Shown: positions 15,296-25,305, counted from the first letter of the stretch. The stretch: 46,793 bases of DNA from CAYVFC01 sp964450715 (GCA_964450715.1 CAYVFC010000055.1:1-46793); one strand, 5' to 3'. Translations and numbers: made by a program. The notes: generated by a model from the sequence alone, not told the origin.

Positions 15296-16472
15296 TATGC
15301 CAGCAGATGCAAAGAAGGTATTGCAGGAAGCGAGGGAGCGGTACACGCCCGGCCAGCGCGATCGCGAACGCGTGCGACACGCGCTCGACTCGGCCATCGC
15401 CGCCGGCGCCGTTTCGAGCGCCGCGTCGGCCAGGGCAGCAAGCCAGGGCGCCGGAACCGCGGCCGCCGGATCATCGGCGCCCGCGGCTGCCGGCGGGGGA
15501 GTGGGTACCCCGGCGGCGCTGGTGATGAAGGTGCTGGTGGGGGTGGTCGCTACCGCGGCTACCGTCGGGGGACTGGTCATGTGGCAGCTCGAACGGTCTC
15601 CCGTAAAAGAGAGGGCCGGGAGCGAAGAAGGCGGTGCCCCGCAGACGCCATCCCCAGCCGTCGACGAACGATCCGTGCGAGAGAGCGCAAGCGATTCCTC
15701 CCCCACCTCCACACGGTCGATCGATACATGGGATAAGCCGGCATCCGAACCACTGTCGCGGGAGTCGGACAGCGCACCGTCTGCGAATGACGAGGCCGCA
15801 AGAGCGGCAGGGGATCGGTTCCCGCCGTCCACGGCGGCGAGACGACGTCCGTTCGATCGAGAGCCCGCGGCAAGCGAACGAAAGACAGCGCTGGGTCGCG
15901 AGCAGAAGGCGGGTACCGATCGGTACACGCCCCGGGCCCCGGAACCTTCGGTCCGTCGCACCGGGGCCGAAGAACCGACCAGAGGCCGCTCCGCGCCATC
16001 CGGATCAAACGCGGCCCTCCGCTCGGGGCTACGGGACGGAAGCGGTGCTCGATCGCGCAGCGGTTCGGGTGCCCTGCCGTGCGAAAGCGGTAATGGGGCA
16101 GACGAAACGGGCTCGGCAACGTCGGCGCAGGGCGCAGAACCGGTTGCCGAGAAATCGCAACCATCCGCCGAACAGCCTGCCGCGGCCGAGCCCGGAGAGG
16201 TTTCTCTGGAAAGCGAGATCGGCCTGATCCGGGCGGCGTCACGAGCACTGATGAACAACGAACCCGAAAGTGCGCTGCGTCTTCTCGATCACCATGCCGA
16301 GCAATATCCCGATGGGGCGCTGAGCCAGGAGCGGCAGGCCTTGCGGGTGATCGCGCTATGCGAGCTGGGCGAATGGAGCCGGGGCACACGGGAAAAGGAT
16401 CTGTTCCTGCAAAATGCGCCCGACTCGCCGCTCGCAGACCGCGTCAGAAAGGCGTGCCGCCTCGCGCCATAA
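15288..16472 (+). CDS. Membrane-anchored anti-sigma-like protein with C-terminal TPR-like repeats
   Basis: 394 residues. N-terminal cytoplasmic segment (ADAKKVLQEARERYTPGQRD) similar to the short partner of copy A, an Ala/Gly-rich stretch, one membrane helix at about 78-100 (LVMKVLVGVVATAATVGGLV), about 200 residues of charged, Ser/Arg-rich low-complexity periplasmic linker, and a C-terminal helical part (residues about 305-394) that reads like two to three TPR motifs (ALMNNEPESALRLLDHHAEQ, ALCELGEWSRGTREKD). No zinc-binding anti-sigma (ZAS) HxxxCxxC motif is visible. Eight-base overlap with the sigma gene argues strongly for a regulator pair. The periplasmic TPR part could sense a protein partner. 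Confidence 0.75.
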   Translation: MSDMPADAKKVLQEARERYTPGQRDRERVRHALDSAIAAGAVSSAASARAASQGAGTAAAGSSAPAAAGGGVGTPAALVMKVLVGVVATAATVGGLVMWQLERSPVKERAGSEEGGAPQTPSPAVDERSVRESASDSSPTSTRSIDTWDKPASEPLSRESDSAPSANDEAARAAGDRFPPSTAARRRPFDREPAASERKTALGREQKAGTDRYTPRAPEPSVRRTGAEEPTRGRSAPSGSNAALRSGLRDGSGARSRSGSGALPCESGNGADETGSATSAQGAEPVAEKSQPSAEQPAAAEPGEVSLESEIGLIRAASRALMNNEPESALRLLDHHAEQYPDGALSQERQALRVIALCELGEWSRGTREKDLFLQNAPDSPLADRVRKACRLAP

Positions 16473-16578
16473 GGTCCGTGTTCCCGCCTCGTGGATAAGA
16501 GGTCCGGGCCCGAATTGGGAAAAAAAGCTTTGCTCACCGACTGTATATCAGGACATCGGAGGCAGGAGGAAGCAGGAT

Positions 16579-17907
16579 ATGGAAAGATCGGGAGGAATGG
16601 GGCGCAACTCGAAGATAGCGGCTCTGGCTGCGCTCTGCGCGCTGGTGCTTACCGGCTGCTCGGCCGAAAACGATTCGGGGCCGGGGGGCGGTACCATCCT
16701 GGGCGGCGCCGGATACGGGAACGGCTCCGCCGGCAGCGAGGGCGCTCTGGCGGGCAACGGCGGCGGCGCGGGCGGCGCGGGCGCGGGCGGCGCGGGCGCG
16801 CTGGACAGCGGGGTGACCGACGCCTGCGCGTCGATCAGCCGCGAGCCCGAGCAGGTCGTGGTCGAGGTGCCGACCGAGGTCGAGGTCGAGGTGGTGGTGG
16901 GAGGCCCCGTATCGCTCTACGTCATGCTCGACCAGTCCCGCAGCATGGAGAACCTCTCGAGCGCCGGCACGAAATGGGACGTGGCGGTGGCAGCCATCAA
17001 CACCTTCGTCAACGATCCGATGTCGGCCGATCTGGACATCGCGCTGCAGTACTTCCCCATCCCGGGGGGCGATTGCGCCGGGGCGGGGTTTTCCACTCCC
17101 GAGGTGCCCATGGGCCTTCTGCCCGGAAACGCGGCTGCCATCTCGGCCTCGCTCGCCCAGCACTTTCCGGGTGCCGGAGGAGGAGGAGGGTTTTTCGGCG
17201 GCGGGAGCGGCGGTACGCCCATCGAGGGCGCACTGCGCGGGGTCACAGCCTACTGCGCCCAGTACAAGCAAGACCCGGCCCTGAACCCTGAGGGCAAGAA
17301 CTGCGTAGCGGTCCTGGTCACCGACGGACTGCCCAACGGGTGCAACGGGGACTGGGGTGTACTGACCGGCATCGCTGCCGACGCCTACAACAACCAGGGC
17401 GTCATGACCTTCGCCATCGGCATGGACGGCGCCGACTTCAACCTGCTCGACCAGATCGCCCAGGCCGGCAACGCCGACTGTACGCCCGACCCGGCCGACC
17501 TGACCTGGTCCTGCAACGTGAGCACGGGCGGCATGACCTTCCTGGACGCGCTGAACCTGATCCGCGAGGTCTCCACCGAGTTGCGGACCGTCACCCAGAT
17601 GGTGCCCCAGATAGAGATCCAGAAGCTCGAATGCGAATGGGAGATCCCGGAACCGCCCGCGGACGAGGCGTTCAACCGGGACAAGGTCAACGTGGAGTTC
17701 TCTCCCACGGGACAGGATGCGGACAAGCAGATTTTCGGCAGAGTCGATTCGGCGGACCAGTGCGGGAGCAACCTTGGCTGGTACTACGACGACCCGGACG
17801 ATCCCACGCGGATCATCGCCTGCGAGCAGGCCTGCTCGCTGATCGAAGCCTCGGAGACCGGCAAGCTCAATATACTACTAGGCTGCGGAACGGTCGTAAT
17901 CGAATGA
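16579..17907 (+). CDS. vWA-domain lipoprotein 2
   Basis: 442 residues. ATG at 16579 with AGGAGGAAG upstream. Lipobox LTGC (Cys27), Gly/Ala linker, a Val/Glu-rich strand (VVVEVPTEVEVEVVV), then a vWA domain with D118-QSRS (MLDQSRSME), CVAVLVTDGLPNGC and TPIEGALRG, the last supplying the usual metal-site Thr. The C-terminal about 100 residues (ECEWEIPEPPADEAFN, LGWYYDDPDDPTRI, NILLGCGTVVIE) match vWA lipoprotein 1. Surface-exposed, metal-dependent binding is expected; the ligand is unknown. It follows the sigma/anti-sigma pair by 106 bp and probably belongs to the same regulatory unit. Confidence 0.85.
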   Translation: MERSGGMGRNSKIAALAALCALVLTGCSAENDSGPGGGTILGGAGYGNGSAGSEGALAGNGGGAGGAGAGGAGALDSGVTDACASISREPEQVVVEVPTEVEVEVVVGGPVSLYVMLDQSRSMENLSSAGTKWDVAVAAINTFVNDPMSADLDIALQYFPIPGGDCAGAGFSTPEVPMGLLPGNAAAISASLAQHFPGAGGGGGFFGGGSGGTPIEGALRGVTAYCAQYKQDPALNPEGKNCVAVLVTDGLPNGCNGDWGVLTGIAADAYNNQGVMTFAIGMDGADFNLLDQIAQAGNADCTPDPADLTWSCNVSTGGMTFLDALNLIREVSTELRTVTQMVPQIEIQKLECEWEIPEPPADEAFNRDKVNVEFSPTGQDADKQIFGRVDSADQCGSNLGWYYDDPDDPTRIIACEQACSLIEASETGKLNILLGCGTVVIE

Positions 17908-18004
17908 AAATGGGATCCGGTGAATATCTTCTCCGACCGCTGTGGTTTGAAGTCGAAAAAACTGTGTTATCCTGGGGCTATCATCTCGTGCGTCGTAGGG
18001 GTCG

Positions 18005-19498
18005 TTGATACCACCAGTAAAAACCCGGGGGGCGAGGCTGCTTGCGCGCGATAAGTGCCCATCTGGAGCTCGCCTGCTCGCGTGGCTGGCGGTATCGGTT
18101 CTGCTCGTCTCGTGTAACCCATACGACCCGAGTCTCGTGCAGTGGTTCTCTCCGTATTCCGCGGATTCCGGCCTGGACGGCGCGGTCGGGAAAGAGGACG
18201 CGGGTAAAAAGGACGCGACCGCCGATGACGACGACGCGGGCGAGACGGTCGTGGAGCAGTGTGTTCCCAATCCAGACGACGACGGGACGTGCCCCGAAAT
18301 CTGTCCCGAGGTGTGCGACGGCGAGGACAACGACTGCGACGGATCCACGGATGAAGGCGAGGCCGCCGATTCCTGCGAGCTGCCCAATGCCTCGGCCGAA
18401 TGCGCGGAAGGAGCCTGCCTGGTCGCAGAGTGCCAGGGCCTGTTCGGCGACTGCGATGGCGAGGACAGCAACGGGTGCGAGAGATCGCTGGATACGGAAA
18501 CCGACTGCGGACGGTGCGGCGAGGAGTGCGGGGAGCTCGACAACGCGGTCGAGGTGGGCTGCGTTCAGGGGGAGTGTAGCCCGCTCGCCTGCGAGCCCGG
18601 GTTCGACAACTGCGATAAGGAATCCGAAAACGGTTGCGAGTCCACGCTCGACACGCTCGAGCACTGTGGCGGCTGCGACACCGCGTGCGACGGCGCCTCG
18701 TGCGCGGGCGGGGTGTGCTCCGAGCTCGATTGCGGCGACGGCCTGGCGGACTGCGATGGCGACACGGACAACGGCTGTGAGGCCTCTCTGAACACGGTGA
18801 CCGACTGCGGCGCCTGCGGCAGGACCTGTGCCCCGAACAACGCCACGGCCCGCTGCAACCAGGGCAAGTGCGAGTTCGTCGGCTGCAAGCCCGGCTTCGA
18901 CGACTGCGACAGCGACCAGGCCAACGGCTGTGAGACCGCGCTCGACAAGCTGTCGGACTGCGGCGAGTGCGAGAAGGTTTGCCGCGTTCCCGACGGGGAG
19001 CCTTCCTGCGCGGGAGGCATCTGCACGGCGGCCAGCTGCGGCGAAGGCCTGGCCGACTGCGACGGGGATATCAGCAATGGATGCGAGACGTCGCTGAGAA
19101 CTCTCGATAACTGCGGCGTATGCGGTCAGACGTGCGGGCCCTATCCGGACATCGAGGTTACCTGCGAGACAGGGGTATGCCAGATGGAGCATTGCGAGGA
19201 GGGCTACTGGGACTGCGACGGCGACCCCTTGAACGGCTGCGAGAGTGCGCTCAAGGACAACCAGAACTGCGGGCAGTGCGGCAACATCTGCGCTTTCGAC
19301 CACGCCACCGCGTCGTGTTCCACCGGCGCGTGCGTGTTCACCGCCTGCGTCTCGGGATGGGGCAATTGCGATGGCGATACGGGCAACGGCTGCGAGACGC
19401 CGTTGGACACGGAAGATAATTGCGGAAGTTGTGGACACGAGTGCGGCTCCTCCGAACAGTGCTGTCCCGATCTGACCTGCAAGCGGTGGCACTGCTGA
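18005..19498 (+). CDS. Cys-repeat lipoprotein, family member 2 (7 repeat units)
   Basis: 497 residues. TTG at 18005 is the only conventional in-frame start, because a stop lies at 17996; it has a weak AGGGG upstream. Lipobox LVSC (Cys37) and the mature start NPYDPSLVQWFSPYS closely match member 1. Then an acidic linker, the CPEVCDGEDNDCDGSTDEG metal-binding motif, and seven units of about 45 residues with CxxGxxDCDGDxxNGCExxL...CGxCGxxC. It ends in CCPDLTCKRWHC with no Gly-rich domain, unlike members 1 and 3. A loose promoter (TTGAAG, 15 bp, TATCCT) is at 17947-17973. Each unit has acidic residues and about six cysteines, so calcium binding and disulphides are likely (inference). Confidence 0.85.
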   Translation: MIPPVKTRGARLLARDKCPSGARLLAWLAVSVLLVSCNPYDPSLVQWFSPYSADSGLDGAVGKEDAGKKDATADDDDAGETVVEQCVPNPDDDGTCPEICPEVCDGEDNDCDGSTDEGEAADSCELPNASAECAEGACLVAECQGLFGDCDGEDSNGCERSLDTETDCGRCGEECGELDNAVEVGCVQGECSPLACEPGFDNCDKESENGCESTLDTLEHCGGCDTACDGASCAGGVCSELDCGDGLADCDGDTDNGCEASLNTVTDCGACGRTCAPNNATARCNQGKCEFVGCKPGFDDCDSDQANGCETALDKLSDCGECEKVCRVPDGEPSCAGGICTAASCGEGLADCDGDISNGCETSLRTLDNCGVCGQTCGPYPDIEVTCETGVCQMEHCEEGYWDCDGDPLNGCESALKDNQNCGQCGNICAFDHATASCSTGACVFTACVSGWGNCDGDTGNGCETPLDTEDNCGSCGHECGSSEQCCPDLTCKRWHC

Positions 19499-19900
19499 GT
19501 ATACGCTGCCCGGACAGCGACGCATTCCGGCAGCACCGAACGGCGGGCTGCCAACGGGCGGCGGTTACGTCTTCTATCCACCAGGCGTGAATATGTGACC
19601 TACCGGTCGGAGCTGGTGCCACAGGCAACGACACCGGCATACCTGTAGGTTTGAAGTGGGCCGGGCCGCAAGGGATAATATGCAAGGGCAAGTTTATGGG
19701 ATAATAGATAGGGGAAATCAATTCAATTCCCGGGAAAGCACGTGGTACGGAAGGCATCGCGAAAGCGAGAATGCTTGGCGTCAAAAAGGGGAGACCCCGC
19801 GCGCCAGTCGTTTGCATCACGGGTGCGTCTCGCAATAAGCGAGCCCCATCGAAAGCCCGCGGTGCTTCCGGATCGCAATAGGCCGGCCCCATCGAAGCCC
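19499..19900. other. Intergenic region between family members 2 and 3
   Basis: 402 bp. The first about 70 bp are similar to 24363-24420, downstream of a duplicated tail. Contains two copies of GGGATAATA (near 19673 and 19699) and an AT-richer patch that could hold the promoter of the next gene. No convincing ORF or RNA. Confidence 0.5.
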
Positions 19901-22900
19901 ATGGCGTCTCGAGCGGTTCTGTCGACCTTGTCGGCCGTGACGATCCTGACGGCCCTGGCAGCCGCGGTACCGGCTTGCAGCGTATACGATTCCCAGCTGG
20001 TGGACACTCCCTTCCAGCCGGGAGGGAAAGACGGCGGAGGCGCGTCCGAGGCAGGCGCCGGAGACGGCGCGATCGACGACGGTCCGATCCCGGATACGGG
20101 CGTGGCGGATGTCGAACCGGGAGAGGAAGACGCCGTCGTGGATGGCGGGGGCAAGGGCGAGGACGGCGGGCAGCAGTGCGTCCCCAACCCGGACGACAAA
20201 GACGGGACGTGTCCGGAGATATGCCCCGAATTTTGCGACGGCGCGGACAACGACTGCGATGGGGAAACGGACGAGGAGGAGGCCGACGAGTCGTGCCAGG
20301 TGGCCAACGCGGTTTCCGCCTGCGTCAAGGGCTCCTGCGTGATCGTACAGTGCGACGTCGGGTACGATAGCTGCGATGGCGAGGCGGAAAACGGCTGCGA
20401 GACCGCGCTCGATACCCTGTACGACTGCGGAGCCTGCGGCGAAACCTGTTCCGGTGCGTCGTGTGAGGGCGGCGTCTGCACCCCGCTCGAGTGTGAAGAG
20501 GGTTTTGCCGACTGCGACGCGGATCCGGACAACGGGTGCGAGGCCGCGCTGGACACGCTCATCGACTGCGCGATGTGCGGCAATAGCTGCGGCTATGACA
20601 ACGCCCATGCCAGCTGTGAAAGCGGAGCCTGCGAGATCGTGCAGTGCGAGCCCGGATACGGCGACTGCGATATGGATCCGTCAAACGGATGTGAAGTCCG
20701 GCTCGATACCCTGTCCGATTGCGGCGAATGTGGGCAGCGGTGCGACGGCGAGTCCTGCGCGGGAGGCGCGTGCACCTCGCTCGAGTGCGAGACGGGATAC
20801 GCCGATTGCGACGGCGACGGTGACAACGGCTGCGAGACGCTACTCGACACTCTCGACGACTGCGGCATGTGCGGTACAAGCTGCGTTTTTCCGCAAATGA
20901 TCAGCGCCTGCGACGATGGACGCTGCGAGTTCATCCAGTGCCGGGCCGGCTTTGACGATTGCGACGGGGATCGGTTTAATGGCTGCGAGACCGCGCTGGA
21001 CAGGCTGACCGATTGCGGCGCCTGCGGGGTCAGGTGCGTGATCCCGAACGGCGATCCCTCCTGCTCCGGAGGCATCTGCACGGCGGCTGATTGCGAGGCG
21101 GGATATGCCGACTGCGACGGCGACGTCGACAACGGCTGCGAGACATCGCTGAAAACCCTCGACGATTGCGGCATGTGCGATACTGCCTGCGGCCCGCTCG
21201 ACAATGCCACGGCGACCTGCGCCAGCGGAAGCTGCGAGATACAGAGCTGCGGCGCGGACTGGGTTGATTGCGACGACCAGGCGCCGAACGGTTGCGAGAC
21301 CTCGTTGTTGACCGAGGACGATTGCGGCGGCTGTGGCCAGAGCTGCAGCCTGCCCAACGCCACGGCCTCCTGCGCCACGGGCAGTTGCCTGGTGAGCGGG
21401 TGCGACCAGGGCTGGGGCGACTGCACCGCCGATCCGGGATGCGAGACCCGGCTGGGCACGGTCGCCGACTGCGATCACTGCGGCGACGCCTGTCCCGATC
21501 TGCCCCACGCCGCCGAGGTCTGCAGCGACGGCGTCTGCGGCATGGGGGCCTGCGACACGGACTGGGGCGACTGCACCACCGACGCCGGCTGCGAGACCTC
21601 GTTTACCACCGCGACCAACTGCGGGGGCTGCGCGAACCAGGACGCCAGCCACGACTGCACGCTGCTGCCCAATGTCGTCATTCCCTCCTGCGACAACGGT
21701 AGCTGCGTGTTCGAGGATTGCGACGGCCTCTACGAGGATTGCAACGCGAGCCCCGGCTGCGAAACCCTGCTGGGCACCGACACCGCGTGCAGCGAATGCG
21801 GAGACGACTGTACCGCGCGGCCGAACGTGGACCAGGTCAGCTGCACCTCCGGTACCTGCGCTATCGTGAGCTGTCTCGGCGATACCAGGGACTGCGACAC
21901 CGACGACGACCAGACGCGAACCGGCTGCGAGACCCCGTTGGGCACCGTCACCAACTGCGCCGACTGCGGCGATGCGTGCCCCGACCCGCCCCACGCCTAT
22001 GCCGGCTGCAGCGACCATGTCTGCGGCATCGGCGAGTGCCACGACGACTGGGGCGACTGCAACGGCGAAGCCGGTTGCGAGACCCAGCTGGGTACGCCCA
22101 CCAACTGCAGCGGGTGCGGGGATAACTGCGAGGCCAAATTCCAGGTCAATACCGCCACTTGCGATTCGGACACCTGCAACATCGTGAGCTGTATGGGCAC
22201 TTTTCAAGATTGCGACGACGCGCCGGGCAACGGCTGCGAGAAGGACCTGGCCACAGACGCGGACAACTGCGGAAGCTGCGGCTATATATGCACCAACCTG
22301 CCCAACGTGCAGACGGCGACCTGTGCGGCGAGCACCTGCGTGATCACCTCGTGCAGCGGCGATTGGTTCGATTGCGACGGGCAGGTGGCCAACGGCTGCG
22401 AGAAAAATCTGGCCACAGACGCGAACAACTGTGGAAGCTGCGGCTATGTATGCACCGACCTGCCCAACGTGACCGCCGCCGACTGCGNNNNNNNNNNNNN
22501 NNNNNNNNNNNNNNNNNNNNNNNNNNNNNNNNNNNNNNNNNNNNNNNNNNNNNNNNNNNNNNNNNNNNNNNNNNNNNNNNNNNNNNNGGAAGCTGCGGCT
22601 ATGTATGCACCGACCTGCCCAACGTGACCGCCGCCGACTGCGCCTCGCAGCAGTGCGTGATCACCGGCTGCCTGGGAACCAGCGAGGACTGCGACGACGA
22701 TCCGGACAACGGCTGCGAGATCGATCTGGCGACCGACGTCAACAACTGCAATAGCTGCGGTTACGTCTGTCCCGATCTGGCTTTTGCAGACGAGGTCTGT
22801 GCGGGCGGCGCGTGCGGTCTCGGTGCCTGCGACGATAAACACGACAACTGCGACGGCCTGCCCGGCACCGGCTGCGAGGCCGATCTGCTGAACGAGGCCG

Positions 22901-24129
22901 ACAACTGCGGCGGCTGCGGCATCGCGTGCACGGACCTGCCCAATGTGAGCACGGCTACCTGCGAGTCGGGCGACTGCGTGATAACGGGCTGCGAAGGCTC
23001 TTTCGAGGAGTGCGACGGCGACCCGTCCAACGGCTGCGAGGATGACAACCCCTGGCCCTGCTTCCACTATCTGCCCAGCAACTTTGATCCGACCATCCTG
23101 AACCCGGGCTCGGCCCCGAGCGTAACCTTGAGTTGCGATGCCGTTTACGACTCGGCCGATCCCTCGAATTTCGCCGCCTGGTGCGGCCAGCCCGCGCCCC
23201 TGGTGGAGATCGACACCGCGCCGGAACCGGACTTGGTGATTCTCACCTTTCAGAACTTAACCGTGGCCGCTACCGGTTCCCTGACCGTGGTGGGCGACAA
23301 GCCGGTGATACTGGCCGTGTTCGGCGATGCTACAATCGACGGAGACATGGACGCCAGCGCCAGCGAAAGCACGGCCGGACCGGGCGGTAATTCGGCTTGC
23401 GGCAACGGCACCGGCGGGAACGGGCAGAGCAGCGACAGCGACAACGACGGAGCGGGCGGCGGCGGAGGCGGCGCGTTCGGAGCCAACGGCGGTACGGGAG
23501 GCGACGGTCAATACGACGACGGCGGCAGCAGGGGAACCGCGGAAGGCAATGCCGAGCTGATGCCGCTCCGGGGCGGTTGCGCCGGCGGGCGAGGAGGCAG
23601 AGGCGTGGGCTCTTCGGGTCGCTACGGCGGCGGGGGCGGGGGTGCGCTGCAGATCTCGGTAGCCGGGACGCTGCTGGTGGCGAGCGTGGTCTCTGCCGCG
23701 GGCGGCGGCGGTCAGGAGGGGACCGGCGTGGAAGACGGCGGCGGAGGCGGCGGCAGCGGCGGAGGTATCCTACTGGAGGGCGATGCGGTGAATATCGCCT
23801 CGGTTGCCTGGATCACCGCCAACGGCGGCGGGGGTGCTGAGGGCGCGTCGGAAGACTCGGGAAGCGCCGGTTCGGACGGCGAGGACGGTTACCGGGCGAG
23901 CACGGCCAGAGCCCAGGGCGGAAGCGGTTGCAGCAAATGCGGCGACGGCGGCGACGGCGGAGCGCTGAGCGGAATTGCCGGCACCGACGGAAGTCGAGGT
24001 AGTGGCTCGGGAGACGAGGGCGGCGGCGGCGGCGGCGGCGGCGGCGTGGGACGTATCCGCGTAAACGGGTACATATCCTGCTCGCTCGCCGGCACCTTCA
24101 GCCCGGCCGCCTCGACCGATTGTCCGTGA
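19901..24129 (+). CDS. Giant Cys-repeat / Gly-rich lipoprotein, family member 3 (at least 17 units; contains assembly gap)
   Basis: ATG at 19901 gives a short signal peptide with lipobox VPAC (Cys26). After an Asp/Gly linker and CPEFCDGADNDCDGETDEE come 14 Cys units before and 3 after a run of 100 N; some middle units are shorter (WGDCTADPGCE type). The C-terminal half, from PSNFDPTILNPG through KPVILAVFGDATIDG and AELMPLRGGCAGGRGGRG to the end, matches member 1. The frame changes across the N run, but the two sides carry the same 55 bases; merging them removes 155 bases and gives one frame of 1357 residues. So the frame break is an assembly artefact. A hairpin terminator follows 34 bp after the stop. 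Confidence 0.8.
22433..22642 (+). repeat. Identical 55-bp sequence on both sides of the gap
   Basis: Bases 22433-22487 and 22588-22642 are identical over exactly 55 positions and the match ends where the N run begins. This is what overlapping contig ends from a k=55 assembly graph look like, or else two near-identical repeat units. Confidence 0.9.
22488..22587. other. 100-N scaffold gap inside a coding repeat array
   Basis: Exactly 100 undetermined bases, the conventional length for a gap of unknown size. It lies inside the Cys-repeat array, where near-identical units would break an assembly. Confidence 0.98.
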
Positions 24130-24163
24130 GATACGCGGTGCTGTCCCGTCATCCTTGAGAGAA

Positions 24164-24182
24164 CCGGGACGAGACGTCCCGG
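24164..24182 (+). terminator. Hairpin after family member 3
   Basis: CCGGGACG, loop AGA, CGTCCCGG: a perfect 8-bp GC-rich stem 34 bp after the stop codon at 24129, followed about 25 bp later by TTTTGATCGTTTTT. Reasonable intrinsic-type terminator, though the U-tract is not immediately adjacent. Confidence 0.6.
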
Positions 24183-24325
24183 GCGCCGGCATATTTTGAT
24201 CGTTTTTCTCGGAGTGTCCTTCACGAGTAAGATCGAATACGAAAAAACGCCGACATCTGGCGGATTTGAACGGCGGAGGCGGCGGGAGTCGAACAGTAGG
24301 AAGGAACTCCTTTCCTTCGAAAAAT

Positions 24326-24395
24326 ACTGTCCCGATCTAACCTGCAGCAGGTGGCACTGCTGAGCATGCGCTACCGGGATAGTGGCGCATTACCG
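24326..24395 (+). pseudogene. Tail remnant of a further Cys-repeat lipoprotein
   Basis: Reads YCPDLTCSRWHC and a stop at 24361-24363, almost the same as the end of member 2 (CCPDLTCKRWHC). The similarity continues about 30 bp past the stop (CTGAG, CGCT, CGCATT in the same order as 19497-19530). No upstream part of the gene is present. It is the 3' end of a deleted or recombined paralogue. Confidence 0.75.
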
Positions 24396-24537
24396 TGGCG
24401 TCGCGCGGCGGACAACGCCAGTAAAAACGGGAGCGCCCTCTCTTACAAACTGCGGCTCCCACGGTGACCGAACGGAGATTAGCGCCGCCCGGTCACCGGC
24501 AGAGACAACGCGGGTCCGTCCACAGGCCGCGACCCGG

Positions 24538-25305
24538 TCACCCGCCGCCCTGTTGGCCTCCCTCTTCGCCCTCGAGGAGCGTTCCGTCCTCGGCCACGGT
24601 CAGGTTGATCCTGTCACCCTGGGCCGAAGTGGCCGGGATCTCGTAATACACTTGGCCGTCCTCGGTGATCTTCTCCACCCTTCTTATCTCGGCGTCTCCG
24701 ATCTCCGCGGTCACCGTGGTCTGCACGGCGGCCGGAAGGGCGGTCGGATCGATCTCTTCCTGCGTCCTGAGCAGCGTCCCGTCCTCGGCGATGACATACT
24801 CGATCTGGTTGCCGTCGACAGTGGCGGTCACCTCATAGGAGACGGTTCCATCCTCGTCATTCAGCTGGATATCCTCCACCGGGGTGCTGCCCAGCAGATC
24901 GTCGATGGCGGCCTGGACCGCGGCCGGCGTATCCTCGAGGGCGATGTTGTCGCCGCCGCCCTGCCAGCCCGAGGCCCCGCCGGTATCCTGCCAGCCCGCG
25001 CTGCCGGCCTCGCCCGCCGATCCGGCCGTGCCCGCCGTACCCGGCCAGCCCGCGCTGCCGGCCTCGCCCGCCGTACCCGGCCAGCCCGCGCTGCCGCCGC
25101 TGCCCCCGACGCCACCCGTTCCCGACTGGCCCGCGACGCCCGTACCACCGTATCCACTCGCGCCGGCCGAGCCGGTATAGGTGCCTCCGGAACCGGCCGA
25201 CGTCCCGGCGGTGGAATCCTGTTCGTCTGTCATCTCGCTGCCGCACCCGCCTACGGCCAGCAAAACCAACGTAACCGTGCAAGAAAAAAGACTACCCGCG
25301 CGCAT
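24538..25305 (-). CDS. Lipoprotein with two PepSY-like domains
   Basis: 255 residues from the ATG at 25305, which has AAAGGGG upstream and puts a lipobox (VGGC, Cys21) in place. About 100 residues of Gly/Ser/Ala repeats (AGSAGWPGTAG-type units) follow. The C-terminal half holds two similar domains of about 60 residues: PAAVQAAIDDLLG ... YVIAEDGTLL and PAAVQTTVTAEIG ... LTVAEDGTLL, the pattern of PepSY-like (PF11396-type) domains often found in periplasmic proteins that bind or inhibit partners. Each has the alternating charged strands DGTVSYEVTATVDG / DGQVYYEIPATSAQG. It stands alone, with the IS256-family element upstream of it. Confidence 0.8.
   Translation of the reverse strand: MRAGSLFSCTVTLVLLAVGGCGSEMTDEQDSTAGTSAGSGGTYTGSAGASGYGGTGVAGQSGTGGVGGSGGSAGWPGTAGEAGSAGWPGTAGTAGSAGEAGSAGWQDTGGASGWQGGGDNIALEDTPAAVQAAIDDLLGSTPVEDIQLNDEDGTVSYEVTATVDGNQIEYVIAEDGTLLRTQEEIDPTALPAAVQTTVTAEIGDAEIRRVEKITEDGQVYYEIPATSAQGDRINLTVAEDGTLLEGEEGGQQGGG

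Noticed and set aside
20840..22207. Long Ala/Val-rich antisense frame within the Cys-repeat gene
   Set aside because: Its regularity only mirrors the repeat units on the other strand; no start signal or domain.
22159..24129. Independent gene starting inside the repeat array and running through the N gap
   Set aside because: Before the gap its translation is Arg/Leu-rich shadow; only the part after the gap is real and belongs to the gene starting at 19901.
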